This document shows positions 33,401-47,800 of a stretch of 64,000 nt of DNA, piece by piece. A program made the position numbers and the translations under genes. Position 1 is the stretch's first letter. Each line of letters opens with the position of its first letter. The notes below the pieces were generated by a model. That model was not told where the DNA came from. It did not search any database and saw only the letters and a program-made list of their open reading frames with translations. The stretch covers positions 27,016,822 to 27,080,821 of the forward strand of contig CAIIXF020000008.1 of assembly GCA_903813345.2 (NCBI GenBank). The letters are read 5' to 3'. Origin of the DNA: Owenia fusiformis. Its lineage: Eukaryota > Annelida > Polychaeta > Sabellida > Oweniidae.

Positions 33401-35424
33401 TGACATGAAGTATGAAATGTGCAATCACACATTAACATGAACATTGACATAATGTATGTAGTGCAACGACACATTGACATAATGTATGTAGCTTACAGTG
33501 ACACAATGTATGCTGTGTGCAATGACACAATGTATGCCATGTGCAATGACACACTGACATAATGTATGTAGTGCACAATGACACACTGACATTATGTTTC
33601 TTGTGCTCAATGACACATTGTGGTGAACATTGACATAATGTATGTAGTGCGCAATGACACATTGACACAATAACACTCTGACATAATGTATGTAGTGCGC
33701 AATGACATTTAACACTGAGATTTAAGCAATAAACTGCCCATCCAGAGATTCTAGAAAATAACATTTACTTATCAGCTACAAATAATGTCAGTTGTGTCAT
33801 CTTACGCTGAGAACGATAAACTACATGTTTGATTTTGCTCGGAAGATAGCCATGTCTTTGTATTGCTATGTTATGAACGTAACTTTGATTGCGATCATCA
33901 ATGGCTAAAAATAAAAATATAACATCATCAAAGTGTCATCCCTTGACAAAAGACAAGGTCATGGTCACTAGATAATGAAATATTTTCGTTTAAACCAATC
34001 TCAAGTAGACTTTTATATACTTTTCAAAGCATATTGCACCGCTGGTGTTTAAATAGTTATGAATTATAAGAATAGTATTTACAATCAAATACATCCTCTC
34101 CTTCAGGGAAATATCATTTCAACTTGTGTACACTATTTGTAAAATGTTCATGCCTGTTGAAGTTCATTCTTTTTATGTTCATAAGTTGTAAGACGTGAAA
34201 GTTGAAATAATATTTTCCTAGAGAGAGTAGAATGCCATATCACATGGGAAAAACTTGTTCCTATACGGGTATATGTATAGTATATGATCGATAACAACTT
34301 GAATATTTTCAATAACAACTGTACAAAGTACTAACAGAACAGTTAATAATAAATGGTATACCAGAACACCAAAATCGTCTCAATATACAATTTATAAATT
34401 CAAATATAACAAGCATTAAAAATATGTCGCTTTACATGTGGGCAGAAATTCATCAATGGATATCATCCTCGGGAAGATTCACATACGTCTTAAGATTTTT
34501 AACTCATTTTGTGATTGTAGAAAATGAGTAAAATATTGAGTGTATTCACATGTTACATTGACTCCCGGAGGAGAAGCTTCCTGAAGGAGACTTGTAATAT
34601 CTTGAAGGACAAACCTGAATCTTCACAAGGAGATATCCAATTCAAACATTCCAGTACAATCAGGACTAGTGTAAGCTGGGACTAATAATATGGGACTATG
34701 CATAATGGGAATACGCATTATGGGACTATATATGGGATATCTATACAACCCTCTATCAGAAATGTCCATCTCTGAAGCAACTTTGGTATCTAATTGTGAC
34801 ATAATACAGTGACATAATACGGTGCCATAAAGCCACCGTGGCCAGTTATAATATATTCTTAATTATTATACATTGACTAGAGGTGACTAGCAATTGTCCA
34901 TTTATTTTTCATCAATCAACTAACAATATACAGAACCAAGAATAACTAGCATTTCCACGAAGGTAAATATATATATAGGTCTGGAAATTTGCTACAAGAA
35001 TTGAAAATGAATACTGTGGTACTGTTTGAAATTAATAGCTTCAAAATATAAGCATATATAAAATGTTTCATAATGAGGTACTTGAATTCGTCCATCTTTC
35101 TAAGGATTCTTTAGTACACCGATCTCGATTAGCTTGATTTCTTCGAACAATATGTACACATCATTGTCAACTCATCGTTTGCTTCTTTCCTGAATCAATC
35201 ACAGTGAATCATACAATTCTACGTCATCCTCACTTCCCGAGGGAGTTTACAATTAGAGATCCTCTTTCTTGTCATGGCTCTTTCAACCAATCAGAATTAA
35301 GTATTATGCATACTCATTCCCTGAACGTCTCAGATGTCCCGTGCCATGACCCCTGTTGTCACTAACTTGGGACGCTGCATACTGGGGCTTTTACGCCGCC
35401 AAAATAGGATGGAGGGGTGCAAAG
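30490..35424 (-). other. Long 3' flank or possible NCX 3' UTR; no coding exon seen
   Basis: No splice-bounded coding segment was recognised in almost 5 kb. On the - strand an AATAAA (plus TTTATT near 30,503) lies near the left end, so a long NCX 3' UTR is possible; this is inference. Confidence 0.5.
33160..33715. repeat. ~32-bp minisatellite (ACACATTGACATAATGTATG)
   Basis: About 16 variable copies with nested 50-80 bp higher-order duplications. Four overlapping - strand open frames here encode only repeat peptide. Confidence 0.9.
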
Positions 35425-35801
35425 TTAGAATCCTGGGATATAGCAGTAACTCTCTAGGGAAGAAAGGATGATGTAAAATACCCAAAGTCCTGATAATAAA
35501 ATAGTAGTGACAATTTTACAGCCACGAGGGCCCCCTAATTCTCCACCAATAGACTTTTTTCGCCTAAACATTATGGTTGCTATAGCTATACAGGCAAAAA
35601 TACAGAAAACTGTAACAGAAAATCCTAAAGAGCCAGGTTTCACAATGAACTTGGTTCCCTTGGCAGCGTGAACAATGGCTGCCATTCCCCACGCAAGTCC
35701 AATACCAAGGAACACATTTACAGCATTACTTCCTGTTACGTTTCCCACTGAGGAATCTGCATACTTGTCTCCTATGGCGGCAACTTTGCTAGCAAATGTA
35801 T
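35425..35801 (-). CDS. NCX: NCX terminal exon, distal version
   Basis: 377 nt from acceptor tgtttcag to TAA. It supplies the rest of the alpha-2 repeat (DTFASKVAA, GNVTGSNAVNVFLGIG) and the last TM helices, ending SSLESYCYIPGF. Same length and phase as the 38123 exon, roughly two-thirds identical by eye. Confidence 0.93.
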
Positions 35802-38800
35802 CTGAAACAACCACACCAGTGTTAGCCACATTACAAAGAAATTAGTCTACAAGGAGGTTTCTCTATATAGTATTCTGGTTAATTTATGGCCTAGTCACAT
35901 AGCCCGGCCGATGTCCGGCATCGGTAGAGCTCGGTGGATTTTTTTGGTGCCACCGAGCTCTCCTCATCGGAAGCAGAGCTCGGTGACGTGAACGGACTCC
36001 GTCCGGACATCTTCAGGTACTATATTTTCCAAGGCTCTGTCCCACATCGGCCGGAGCTCGGTCGGAGCTCGGCCGGTGTCCGTTAAAAAAACCTCGTCCT
36101 CTGGTTGTCTCAGACGTGTGTTCTGATGTGGTTACGATGGGGCTGCGATGAGGGAGCTCGGTGAGAGCCCGGTGAAATTTAACTCCGAAGTTAAAATTTC
36201 ACCGAGCTGCCACCGATGCGGTTTTAAGCAACAAACACCACAGATGTCCGGCCGGTGTCCGGCCGGTGTTCGGCCGAGTTCGGTGAAAATTGCATCGCTG
36301 GCTCATCGGAACCTCATCAGCCGGGCTATGTGACTAGGCCATTATTCACATAAGAGAGATTGCGCACAACATTTTAGCTTAACATGTCTAAAATCCATAA
36401 CATATTCACAAGATTTATGCGTACAGTTTAATTAAAAAAAAGATGTGGTTGGTGATACGTTTTAGCTATAACCTGTTTTGCGAACCTCTCTATTATGGTG
36501 AAAAGAAACTCTAAAGTACAGCATCTTTTTAAAGTGAACATTGTATGAGAAAACAGTTACTTATCAAGGCATTTACAGACTGCTGGAAAGTTGTATTGAA
36601 TAAATTCTGTTCATATTTCATTTGTTCACTTTTAATAGAAAGAGGTTTTATACCATATCTAATTTGAAAATTATTAAATAAAAAGTGAAAAAATGAGATG
36701 TTTCTCAAGAAAGTTACGTTTAGACAAATGTGGATATACCCAGTTTTACCATTATATGTTATGTGTGCTGTCAGTAGCATTGGGAACACCTCAATAATCA
36801 TATAACCAATGCTCCCATACATGTATATATATTCCCATTCAGAACACGGAGCACTGTTATTGGTACATACATATTGCATGAGACTTATAGTTAACTGTTC
36901 TAAAAATGAGACTGAAATTGAAAAAAGACTTTTGGCTAGTTTTCTTTCATCTCTTCAAGATTTTTTAATGGGACTACCTTATAAGTAAAATAGGTGCTCA
37001 TTTTTTGATAAATATGGGAGATAAAATTTGATAATTCTCATCGACAATATGTATAAAGTGTATATCAGTTACCAAGTGAAATGCTACTGACTGCAAAATG
37101 TTAAGATTTGGTAGCCTTGCTTCAAGACTTTGGACATTGCTCCCTATCTACAATACAGTTGTTAGAGTAGATAGTCCAGGGTCTTGAAACAAGACTACGA
37201 TTGCAGAAACTAATTAATCACTATTTCAGATAGTCTAGTAATAGACTCGTAAAATGAAATAACAGATGTTGATGTTATGTTGGCTATCTAAGATTGCATC
37301 CACCTAAAAAGTTAAATGACATAAGTTAAAAGAATGTTAAATCACAGGTTTTCTCTAACTAAATTGAGACATGGTTAAATATGGCCTGGGTCCCGTTCCC
37401 ATTATTGTTATCAGGGACCTGGTTAAGAAAGGAATCAAGACATGAAATAAGAAGCTGAAGGCATAACCATAAACCATAAGTCATTCATCATAAGACGAGG
37501 TTAAACCAAAATTGTTGAATCAATCTAGAAATCTCTCTCAAGCAGAACAATCTAGAAACCATTGAATATACAGTCACTCTCCAAAGGTAGAACAATCTAG
37601 AAACCAATGAATATAGTCACTCTCCATGGCAGAACAATCTAGAAACCATTGAATATACAGTCATTCTCCAAGGCAGAACAATCTAGAAACCTTTGAATAT
37701 AAAGTCATTCTCCAAGTCAGAACCATCTAGAAACCATTGAACATACAGCCACTCTCCAAGGCAGAACAATCTAGAAACCATTGAATATACAGTAACTCTC
37801 CAAGGCAGTACAATCTAGAAACCATTGAACATACAGCCACTCTCCAAGTCAGAACAATCTAGAAACCATTGAATATACAGTAACTCTCCAAGGCAGTACA
37901 ATCTAGAAACCATTGAACATACAGCCACTCTCCAAGTCAGAACAATCTAGAAACCATTGAACATACAGCCACTCTCCAAGGCAGAACAATCTAGAAACCA
38001 TTGAATGTACAGTTACTCTCCAAGGCAGAACAATCTAGAAACCTTTGATGATACAGTAACTCTCCAAGGCAGAACAATCTAGAAACCATTGAATATACAG
38101 TTACTCTCCAAGGCAGAACAATCTAGAAACCTTTGATGATACAGTAACTCTCCAGAGCAGAAAGAAGCAAATAAAGAACCCACACACTGACAAAAAATAT
38201 GGCAGTGATAGCTTTTATGGGATTCTTTCCCCCAAATTCTCCCCCGATGAATGGACGCCTCCTAATGAGTAAAGCCACAAAACAGAAAAGGGCCAGTATG
38301 ATGTATAATGTGACAGAGAACCCCAATGACCCTGTTTGTACAATGAACCTAGTCCCATATATAGCATGTTTAACAGCAGCCATAGACCAGGCTATGCCTA
38401 TTCCGAGAAAAACATTCACTGCATTGCTTCCCGTCACATTGCCTACTGAAGCATCTGCAGTTTTATCATTAACAGCAGCCACCTTGCTGGCAAATGTGTC
38501 TGCAAATGAAAGGAAAAATAATGTTATTAAAATCTTATGGCTATGGAAGACATACTGTATAAGCGGTATTTAATCCAAGTGGTTAATTTTCCGAATGGTC
38601 AAATTTCATCATTTTCCTAATTTTAATTTTCCTAATGACAAGAAACCTCCCATTGGATAACATTATAAAGACAATATTTCCGACATTTAATTTTCCGAAC
38701 CTGTCAAAAATTAGGAAATAAGCAAATTAAATGATTAGGCAAAATTACCACTTATACAGTATACAGCAAAATCTGTCTAATCTGAATGCCACTGGGACTG

Positions 38801-41800
38801 GCCAAATGTGTTCATATTAACAGGTGTTTACATTTTAAGGTATTCTAAATATGTGAGTAAATGGGAGATAAAAAATTTGGGACTGAGAAAAAGTGTTCGC
38901 ATTGAGATGTGTTTGGATTAGCGAGGTTTTTGTACATAGAGGGACTGTCTTACCTGGCACACTAGTTCCCAAGGCAACGAATGAGATGGCTGTCACTGAA
39001 TCCTTGAGACCTATAGTACAACCAAATGATGATGCAAGATCACCAATAATTGTTGTTAGAATTCCGATCCAGATTATGGACACAATAAAGCAGGCCCAAC
39101 CTCCCCAATAATCTGAAACATAGCATTCAATTATTCTACTGTTCAGAAAATAAAACACAAATTAAACAAGGCATTGACATGCAAAATGTTACCACCAAAT
39201 GCCAACCACCAACTGGTGAATGCTAAACACCAACCACTGAACACTGTTCACAAAAAAGTTGGAGATTATAAAAATACATCAGCTCTTTTGGTGGTGACAT
39301 AATTACTCTGAAACTTTTTAATCAAAATCCGTAAATATGTGAAAGCATTTACAGCAAGGAAAGTTGGACTCAAAACTTGAGTTAAATATACATATAATGG
39401 CGACAGACAAACTTGGTACAATTGGAAAGCTAATACATTCATATAATGCTTATAATAGTTCATATAATGCTTATAATAGCTTACCTGTGGGGGGCACAAT
39501 TGCAAAAAGAACCTTCCAGAAGATGGTCAGGAAATGCATAACGTAATCCATGCAAGATGGAAGTTTTTCTTCTCCCTCCTCACCGTCATCATCTTCATCA
39601 CCTAGGTAACCAAACACATTACTATGTTAACACTCATTACTAGGGCACCTCTGTTGGTAACTATGGCGACTATGATTGATGCTGAAGCAAAAACTATGAG
39701 ATGATTGGTGAAATGAGCACAATGTATTTATACAACAAAGATGAATTCTTTCAATTGTTTACTAATCACTGTTTATAGATGTGATTATCAAGACGTCATG
39801 GTAACCATGGTAACTATTTCACCAAATCTCAAAAATCAAAATCTCAGTCTCTACTTCATAGATGCAGATCATATTTATGCATGTTGGCACAATTTACATT
39901 TACTTTCGGCACTATTTTCCAAATGCACTATATCTTTACGCTGACAATGTTTACTACAGTTACATATGCACTGAGCCATGACTAAGACCAAAAATGTATA
40001 CTTATCTCTTCTGAAATCTTCAAATTCATTCAGTCGTATTATTTTATACTTATTGATTTTATATAATATTATGAGAAATTATACAAAGCCAACCAAATTT
40101 CATATATAGAAACTAATATTTAAAGAAATAAAACATTTTCTGATAGATATTGGCAAATTGTTGGCTTTATATAGTCGCACATACAATTATAACCTGGAAG
40201 AACATATAAATTATAAATTATATTCCTCATATTTATATTAAGTCTTATACTATTAATTTTAAGCATTTCTTACATTCAAAAACTAAGCTGTGTAAAAGAT
40301 GTGATATTATAAAATTGCGAAATGCGTTAAAAAGCTGTGTCTAAGAAACACATGCAGTACGTTACCATAGATACCCTATCACTACGTCTCCAATATGTGG
40401 AGTTCCCAATCCAAGGTAAAGGGAATAGAACTATAGGCTATTTCTAAAAGATAAAGGTTCTAAAAGGCAAACCAAATGTTAGATATTACAAAATAAACAA
40501 CCAAGATCACACGCATACTGGTAGAAGGAGACAAATCAAAATGTTATGAAAATGTATTTTATATGTTATATAATATAATGGAAAGAGCGAAATATATTGT
40601 AGGTCTCATAGAAATTGGTATCACAATATGGCATGACAAAAAAATAAAACACAAATGTTTTGAACAAGGATTTACCTAAGAGTGGGTGAAATTCACTAAT
40701 CAGACCACCATCTTGCAAGGGGATTTCATTAAAACAAATCACAGATAACAAAATACATCATTTCTGTGGTTAAATTGATCAAAATCATTTTAAGATATAC
40801 AGTGCAGTACAGTACGGTATAGTACAGTACACTACAGTACAGTACATTTCAATATGGTACAGTACATAGCTTATATGATCTAAATAAGTCAGTAGTGTTG
40901 TACATGTACTAATACATATTTAAAAGGATTATCAAAATAACCACAATAAATGACTTAGTGTTGTACATGTACTAATAAGTATTTAAATGGATTATCAAAA
41001 TAACCACAATAAATGACTTAGTGTTGTAAATGTACTAATAAGTATTTAAATGGATTATCAAAATAGCCACAATAAATGACTTAGTGTTGTAAATGTACTA
41101 ATAAGTATTTAAATGGATTATCAAAATAACCACAATAAATGACTTAGTGTTGTACATGTACTAATAAGTATTTAAATGGATTATCAAAATAACCACAATA
41201 AATGACTTAGTGTTGTAAATGTACTAATAAGTATTTCAATGGATTATCAAAATAACCACAATAAATGACTTAGTGTTGTACATGTACTAATAAGTATTTA
41301 AATGGATTATCAAAATAACCACAATGAATGACTTAGTGTTGTTCATGTACTAATAAGTTTTTAAAAGGATTATCAAAATAACCACAATAAATGACATGCT
41401 ATTCTTTAACACACCGACAAACTAACTGATAACAATTTACACAAACATTTTTTAAATTATGAAAAACATTAACAGGTTTATTTTCTAGATAATGATTTTA
41501 TATCTAAATGAGATAATCCATGCTACTACATGTACTATAGTACCAGAAACCAGAGACTCAAATAAGTTAGCATTGAGTATATGGACTAGATTAATCCATA
41601 AGGTTAAACAATAAGAATATCATTTCACAATTTAATGATTTATAAAATTGCTGAGTATAATTTCATTGAATGGAATATATAAGAACCTGATAGATAAAAA
41701 GTTAAATGAACTCTTAGAACTAAAATGCTGAAGACACTTATTTACAGTAAACAGACAGAACGGTACAGAACAGAACAGTACAGTACAGTACAGTACAGCA

Positions 41801-44800
41801 CAGTACAGCACAGTACAGCACAGTACAGTATAGTATAGCATAGTACAGTACACTATGGTACACATTTTTACAGAACAGTACAGTTAATTATGGTACAGTA
41901 CACAGCTGATATTACAATATCAAAACTATTTTGTAGATTTCAAAATCCAAATAACTACCCATTATATAGGAGCAGAATAATAAAATATAAGATAAAGGGC
42001 AATTAAATAACACAGATAACTCATACTAACGAAATAAAAAATAGAATAATTTTAACAGAACGTATACTAAACAGTACAGTATGTAAAGCAATACCAATTT
42101 CTATGAAAGGGTTATGATAACATCTAGTCTAGCTAATAACAAGTTAGCTACAGTAAAACTGCAGAGATCATGAAACATTCGAGGAGAAAGTTTAAAAACA
42201 ACTAAATATTAATTCAGGTGTTAAACAAGGTACAGTAATAGACCTGCTCTTATGGCTGCTGCACCGTAACATTCTACATACTATCAGAAACATTACAACT
42301 CATCTTGGAAAAGCTGACCGCAGTTGGCTGTCGGGGCAAATATTTCCTATTCATAACTATCAAATTGAGTTCAGTCCCTTATACACAGTATACATGTAAA
42401 TGATGACATCACATGACATTGAGGACATTGAGTACATATATGGTCAATAAGCATCTACAGTACTGCCATCTATCTACTGTACTTGGCACCACTGTTTTTT
42501 CGCTACCTATTATTTAAGCAGGGGAGAAGCGTGAACCACCACAAAGGTGACATGAACCACCACATGGTTAATATGGCAGAGACACAGGAGATTGGATACA
42601 AGGCTGATAATCCCAAGTTCTTATTATCTGATCACTATACTCGTATTGTGATTACTTTGAAGGCAAGTGAATTGAAAGTCGTATAAAGTCCTATAAATGG
42701 GTGTGTCTGCCATTAAGGGAGGGATTTACATATGTCACATAATTTCTAATTGGTTTATACAAAATGTGGGTGTTGCTTATCTAAATGACAGACATGATGA
42801 TTGACAAACAATGACATATACTCAAATGTTGTAGTATCAAGGGGACATTCAAATATTTGACTGATATTTGCACTTTGCAATGAGCTGTAGGGTTGTCATC
42901 AATCCATTCATGATGCTAAGATTGTTATATCGAATGCAAGTTATTGACTAAAGTCATCATAATCCAGGGTTGTTATAATCTAATAAGAATATTCTATGCA
43001 TGAATGATTCAATGGAAGATGCAAAGAAAATTATACGATAGGCAATGAACCATATAACTGAGAAGATAGAACTGGGTTTGATTTTAAGACATAAAGTTGA
43101 AGAGATTTTAATAATTTGGTAGACTGAATGAGAGGTTAAATATGAGGAGATGGATGCAAATGGATGAACGTATTTTGTTGAATTTTTTGTATTTTATTGG
43201 TGTTGCATTTTTATAATATTATGAATACATTACATGGTACTATTCATTTACTCAATATAGCTAGTACTACTACTGGGTAGACATTTAAACAAGCTCAAAT
43301 AGATAATAAAAAGAAAAAGCTTCCTATATCATGCAACTAGTCAGTAGTTAGTAATTGAACTCAGCAACTTCAAAAATGAAAATATGATGTATATATTAGG
43401 AACTACTAGCACCCAGTAAGCTGGGATTTGATGGCACTAACTTCATTGATTGATGCAAATATCAGTATAAACTAAAAAGTGCAAATCGCTCTACTCACGA
43501 AATGACAAAATTGTGAAGACTACAACCTTCTAAGGGGCACACTACAAAGTATGTCTGCTAAACTAATGTTACTATACATGATGGTTCGGTTGTTCAAACG
43601 TACTATTCAGTTGACAATAGTGTTTTTGAACAACTACACCTGACTATATTTGCCACTTTAGAGCACTTACATTTACTTGAATGCACTAAGAGATGCAGAG
43701 TGTATGATTATATAAATGTTCAGAAATTTGTGCTACTTTGTGTACATTTGGTAGAAATATGATTATGATTACCATAAATTTATTTTGTCTCACGACAGCA
43801 GGAACAGAATTCTTTTTCACCATCAATATTTGTGAGATAATTATGTATCAATTTATACTAGCAACTAAAACTGCAACTTAATAATTCTAAGTTTCTAAAT
43901 CTATATCTTTACGTGTGGAATCTAGCTTCCATCTACCCTTGTGTGAGTTCTGACTTTGACAAGGACATGGACAAGGATATTCTAAGCGCTAACATTGAAA
44001 AGCATATTAACCATTGAAAGCTTACAGAGACTGATATATGTACATACACTGTACATGGACTAGACAGCAACAACAATGACCAATAGTACCATAAATTCCA
44101 CAGTATAACTTATGTACAAGATTTACCAAAATTGACACTGATACAAAAACCATCACATAGAAATCCAAGAGAAATATACACACAAGAAAGACACAGAAGT
44201 ACACAAGACAATCAACTCCCAAGCTAGACATAAACATAAGTGTAAACATGAGCAACATGACACACAGCTTGGAAAAGAAGCAACTGAAATCTGAATAACT
44301 CTTAACATTCAAATAAAATAGTATATGATCTTGGAAAAGTACAGGACTTTGGTTTGACCAATGATTTAAAGAAATATCTATGCGTTTCTTTGACAGACAT
44401 TATTATTATCACTATATAAAGTATCTCAATGACATGAAGAAGATGACCACAGACCCATTTAGCATAACAAAGTTTAAAACTGAATTCAAAGTGAATTGTC
44501 TGAAACTACGCACATAGCTCAAATGTTTATTTACGAAGAAACAAACAAGTATTTCAACAGCAACATCATAAAACTTTTAAAATTAATTTGAAATCGAATC
44601 CTGCATCATCATAGAGGTTAAGACAATCAGAGGCACAATCACGTACAACCAGCAGGGGAATAAGCTGCACATTACATGATACAATCAGACCAAGGACTGG
44701 AGTATACATAAGCATTTAACACAGTTGACTAAACTTTAAGCTTTAATATTTTTTGAAACAAGTTTGGTCAAAATGTTCACTGTCATGATTTGTGGTGGTA

Positions 44801-47800
44801 ACGCGAATGCTTGTTTTATGTAGTGCTCAAAGTGGCAAAATAGCATGATTGTGGGCAAGGGATTGAATATAATAGTCCTAATCAGATATAATATAGGGCA
44901 GTGGTCTGTCTATAGGTGGGCCAGGCCAGACGCAAGACAAAATATTCAGCAAATTTAGGGTAACAAACATTACACTGAGAAAGTGGAAAAAGTATGAGAT
45001 GAATCAAAGGAATCATGAGAAATAAAAAAGGAGATAAAATTGTTATCAATACAAGAAATCTGGGTTGAGTTCATAAATTGGTGCCATTTTTGAGACACAT
45101 ATTTGTCACGTGAAATGATACCATTGGAAAGATGAATACATGTTAAATGGAATAATTCCAAAATGTTTAATGTAATGAAACAATACAATGACAGCCGTAT
45201 AGTCCAAGAAATGGCTCAGACTTTGACCTTTAACAAGAAGATGGATGAGTTCAGGATTGAACAAGAAGGTATGAAAGAGACATGTAAAAAGCAGCTGAAT
45301 ATTTTGTCTATTATTGTCTGTATATGGCACATGGCCCCACTGCGGTGACTACTGTGACACACCAATGGTTGATAACTGTACACTTGCCTTCCTCTACGAC
45401 GCTGAGAGCAGCTTTAAACTGTTCCCTCCAAGATGAGGTTCCTACCACCACTTGATTTTGGTACAAAAGCTGGTCTATTGTATGCTGAATATATAAATAG
45501 GGCAAAAAAATCAAGATGGACACACAGTTCTGGAGACCTGTCACGCCATGCAGCTGCAATGCTTCAGCCACCCACACTCACATGTCATACCATATATGGC
45601 AATACCCACATGTGATACTATATATGGCACATGTCCACATATCATACCATATTAGGCAACAACCATATATCATACTATGTAATAGCCTCATTCAATACAA
45701 TTTGGCAACAGCCACACCAACGCAATGCCAGCCACATTAAGTGCATCAGAGAGCATGCAAGAAGAAAAATGAAAGAATGTAAATCATATGACAGAGATCG
45801 TTGGGGAGTTATTAACCAGTCACCTGCTTCCAAACTGATGGCTTCAATGAACTGTTCTCTCCACGATGCTGTCCCCACCACCATGGAAGTGTTGGTTTCC
45901 TTTAGCAGTTTGTCAACCGTGTTCTGTATACATATACACATACATTGAATACACATAATGTCAGTTGGTGGGACATTCAGTGACATGCAAACACGACATC
46001 AATATTATATTAGTAATCTTAGCTGCGATGTATGCTATGCCATTCTCTACACACTGTGTTAACATTTATCATAGATGGCGCTATAGCAAATCTCATGCGC
46101 TACAATCATGGCCAACACGCATTCAAGATGGCCGACCATTCACCTGCTTCCACGGTGATAGCCTCGACAAATTGTTCCCGCCATGATGATGTCCCTATGA
46201 CAAGGGAGATGTTAGCTTTCCGTAGCAATTTGTCGACGGTGCTCTGTGGTAATAAGGCATAATTACAATGTTAAACTGTGCGATACTTGGAATGGGGGAG
46301 CAAAGACAACAACCATCGGAACACATGGCCATTACGCTAAATCAATATCATCTGGGGAAGCAAGGGGACTTGATATAACACAGTATAAAAAGATAGACAG
46401 TCATTTTGTTCCATCAATATTCAGGATATTGGTATACTTGTGAAATTTCTGGAAATTCACTAAAAGGGAACTGCTGAAGAGTGCAAGAAGATATTGTCAT
46501 GAAACGGTGTGTGAATGTATGGGTTGGTGTAGGGTACAGAGCAAACAATAACAGATAGAGAGGAAAGAAGGTGTAAAGAACAAGTAGGGGGATTATTTAG
46601 AGAATGAAGTAGTTTGGTCATTTCCGGGACTGATTAGTGGCATAGCATAGAAATGGAGAGCCGAGCTTGAAAATATTGCAATGATCTGAGTAATAGCTTT
46701 GGTGTACAGGAAATAGGATATAGCAGACATAAGGAATGGTAGCATTAAGTGTACAATAGATAAGGAAACAGAATTTAGTGTACAATAGATAAGGTACAAT
46801 AGATAAGGAAACAGCATTTGGTGTATTATAGATAAGGCTAGAGCATTTTGTGATGATAAGGTTACAGCATTTAGATAAGGTTACAGCATATGGTGTGGTA
46901 CAACAGATAAGATTACAGCATTTGATACACAATAGATAAGGTTAGAGCATTTGGTATACAATAGATAAGGTAAGAGCATTTGGTATACAATAGATAAGGT
47001 TAGAGCATTTGGTATACAATAATTAAGGTTAGAGCATTTGGTAAACGATAGACAAAGTTAAAACATTTTGAGTACAATAACAAGGTTAGAGGACTTAGGA
47101 CAAGTATATAAGATTAAAAATAGAAAAGAAATTACAAAAGGAAAGGATGTGTTGAATAACGTAGCTATACAATAGTGGGATGTGCAATAGATACAAATGG
47201 AAATGCAATACATATAGTGGCATTTGCAGTAGGTTAAGTAGAATATGATACATGAAATTGTGTATGATAGATCTGTAGCCAAATGCCATGATTCCCATTA
47301 GAGACTATCTAAGGTATATTAATAGGAGTAATATATGTTGAGATTTTGTGTGGTCAAAGGTGCATCTGGTTACCAATGTTTCATTATGGACTTGAGATTA
47401 ATGTTTAAAACTTTTAAATACACTCAAGAATAAATAATTTTGAAATATTAGATATGCTAAAATTCATGGAATGTCTTGTAATCTTGTAAGCTAAGTAGAA
47501 ATATATGTTTAGGTTAGGTGATGATTTGCAGATAAGATAAATATGATATTTGAGTTTGTGATCTGCAAGCAGGTACCAATTTAATATGGAAGTCTATCCA
47601 GAACAAAATAATTAAACTTGTAACTTAAAACATGCATCAACAAATGCTTTAAATTGTAGGAAATAGGGACGATTTTCTAGTAAAACTAAAGGAATTTCAA
47701 CAAAACATTAATAAACATACTATTTAAAATATTTATAACAATATAAATAAATTACACATAATTTAAATGTGAACCTACAAATCCCTAGTAAAGAAAATAA

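Noticed and set aside
33044-33764. Several overlapping - strand frames rich in His, Tyr and Cys
   Set aside because: Products of a ~32-bp minisatellite; no splice sites, no domain and every frame is open for the same reason.
40880-41396. Regular repeat-spacer appearance suggesting a CRISPR array
   Set aside because: Whole 63-bp units are near identical with no unique spacers, in an intron of an animal gene.
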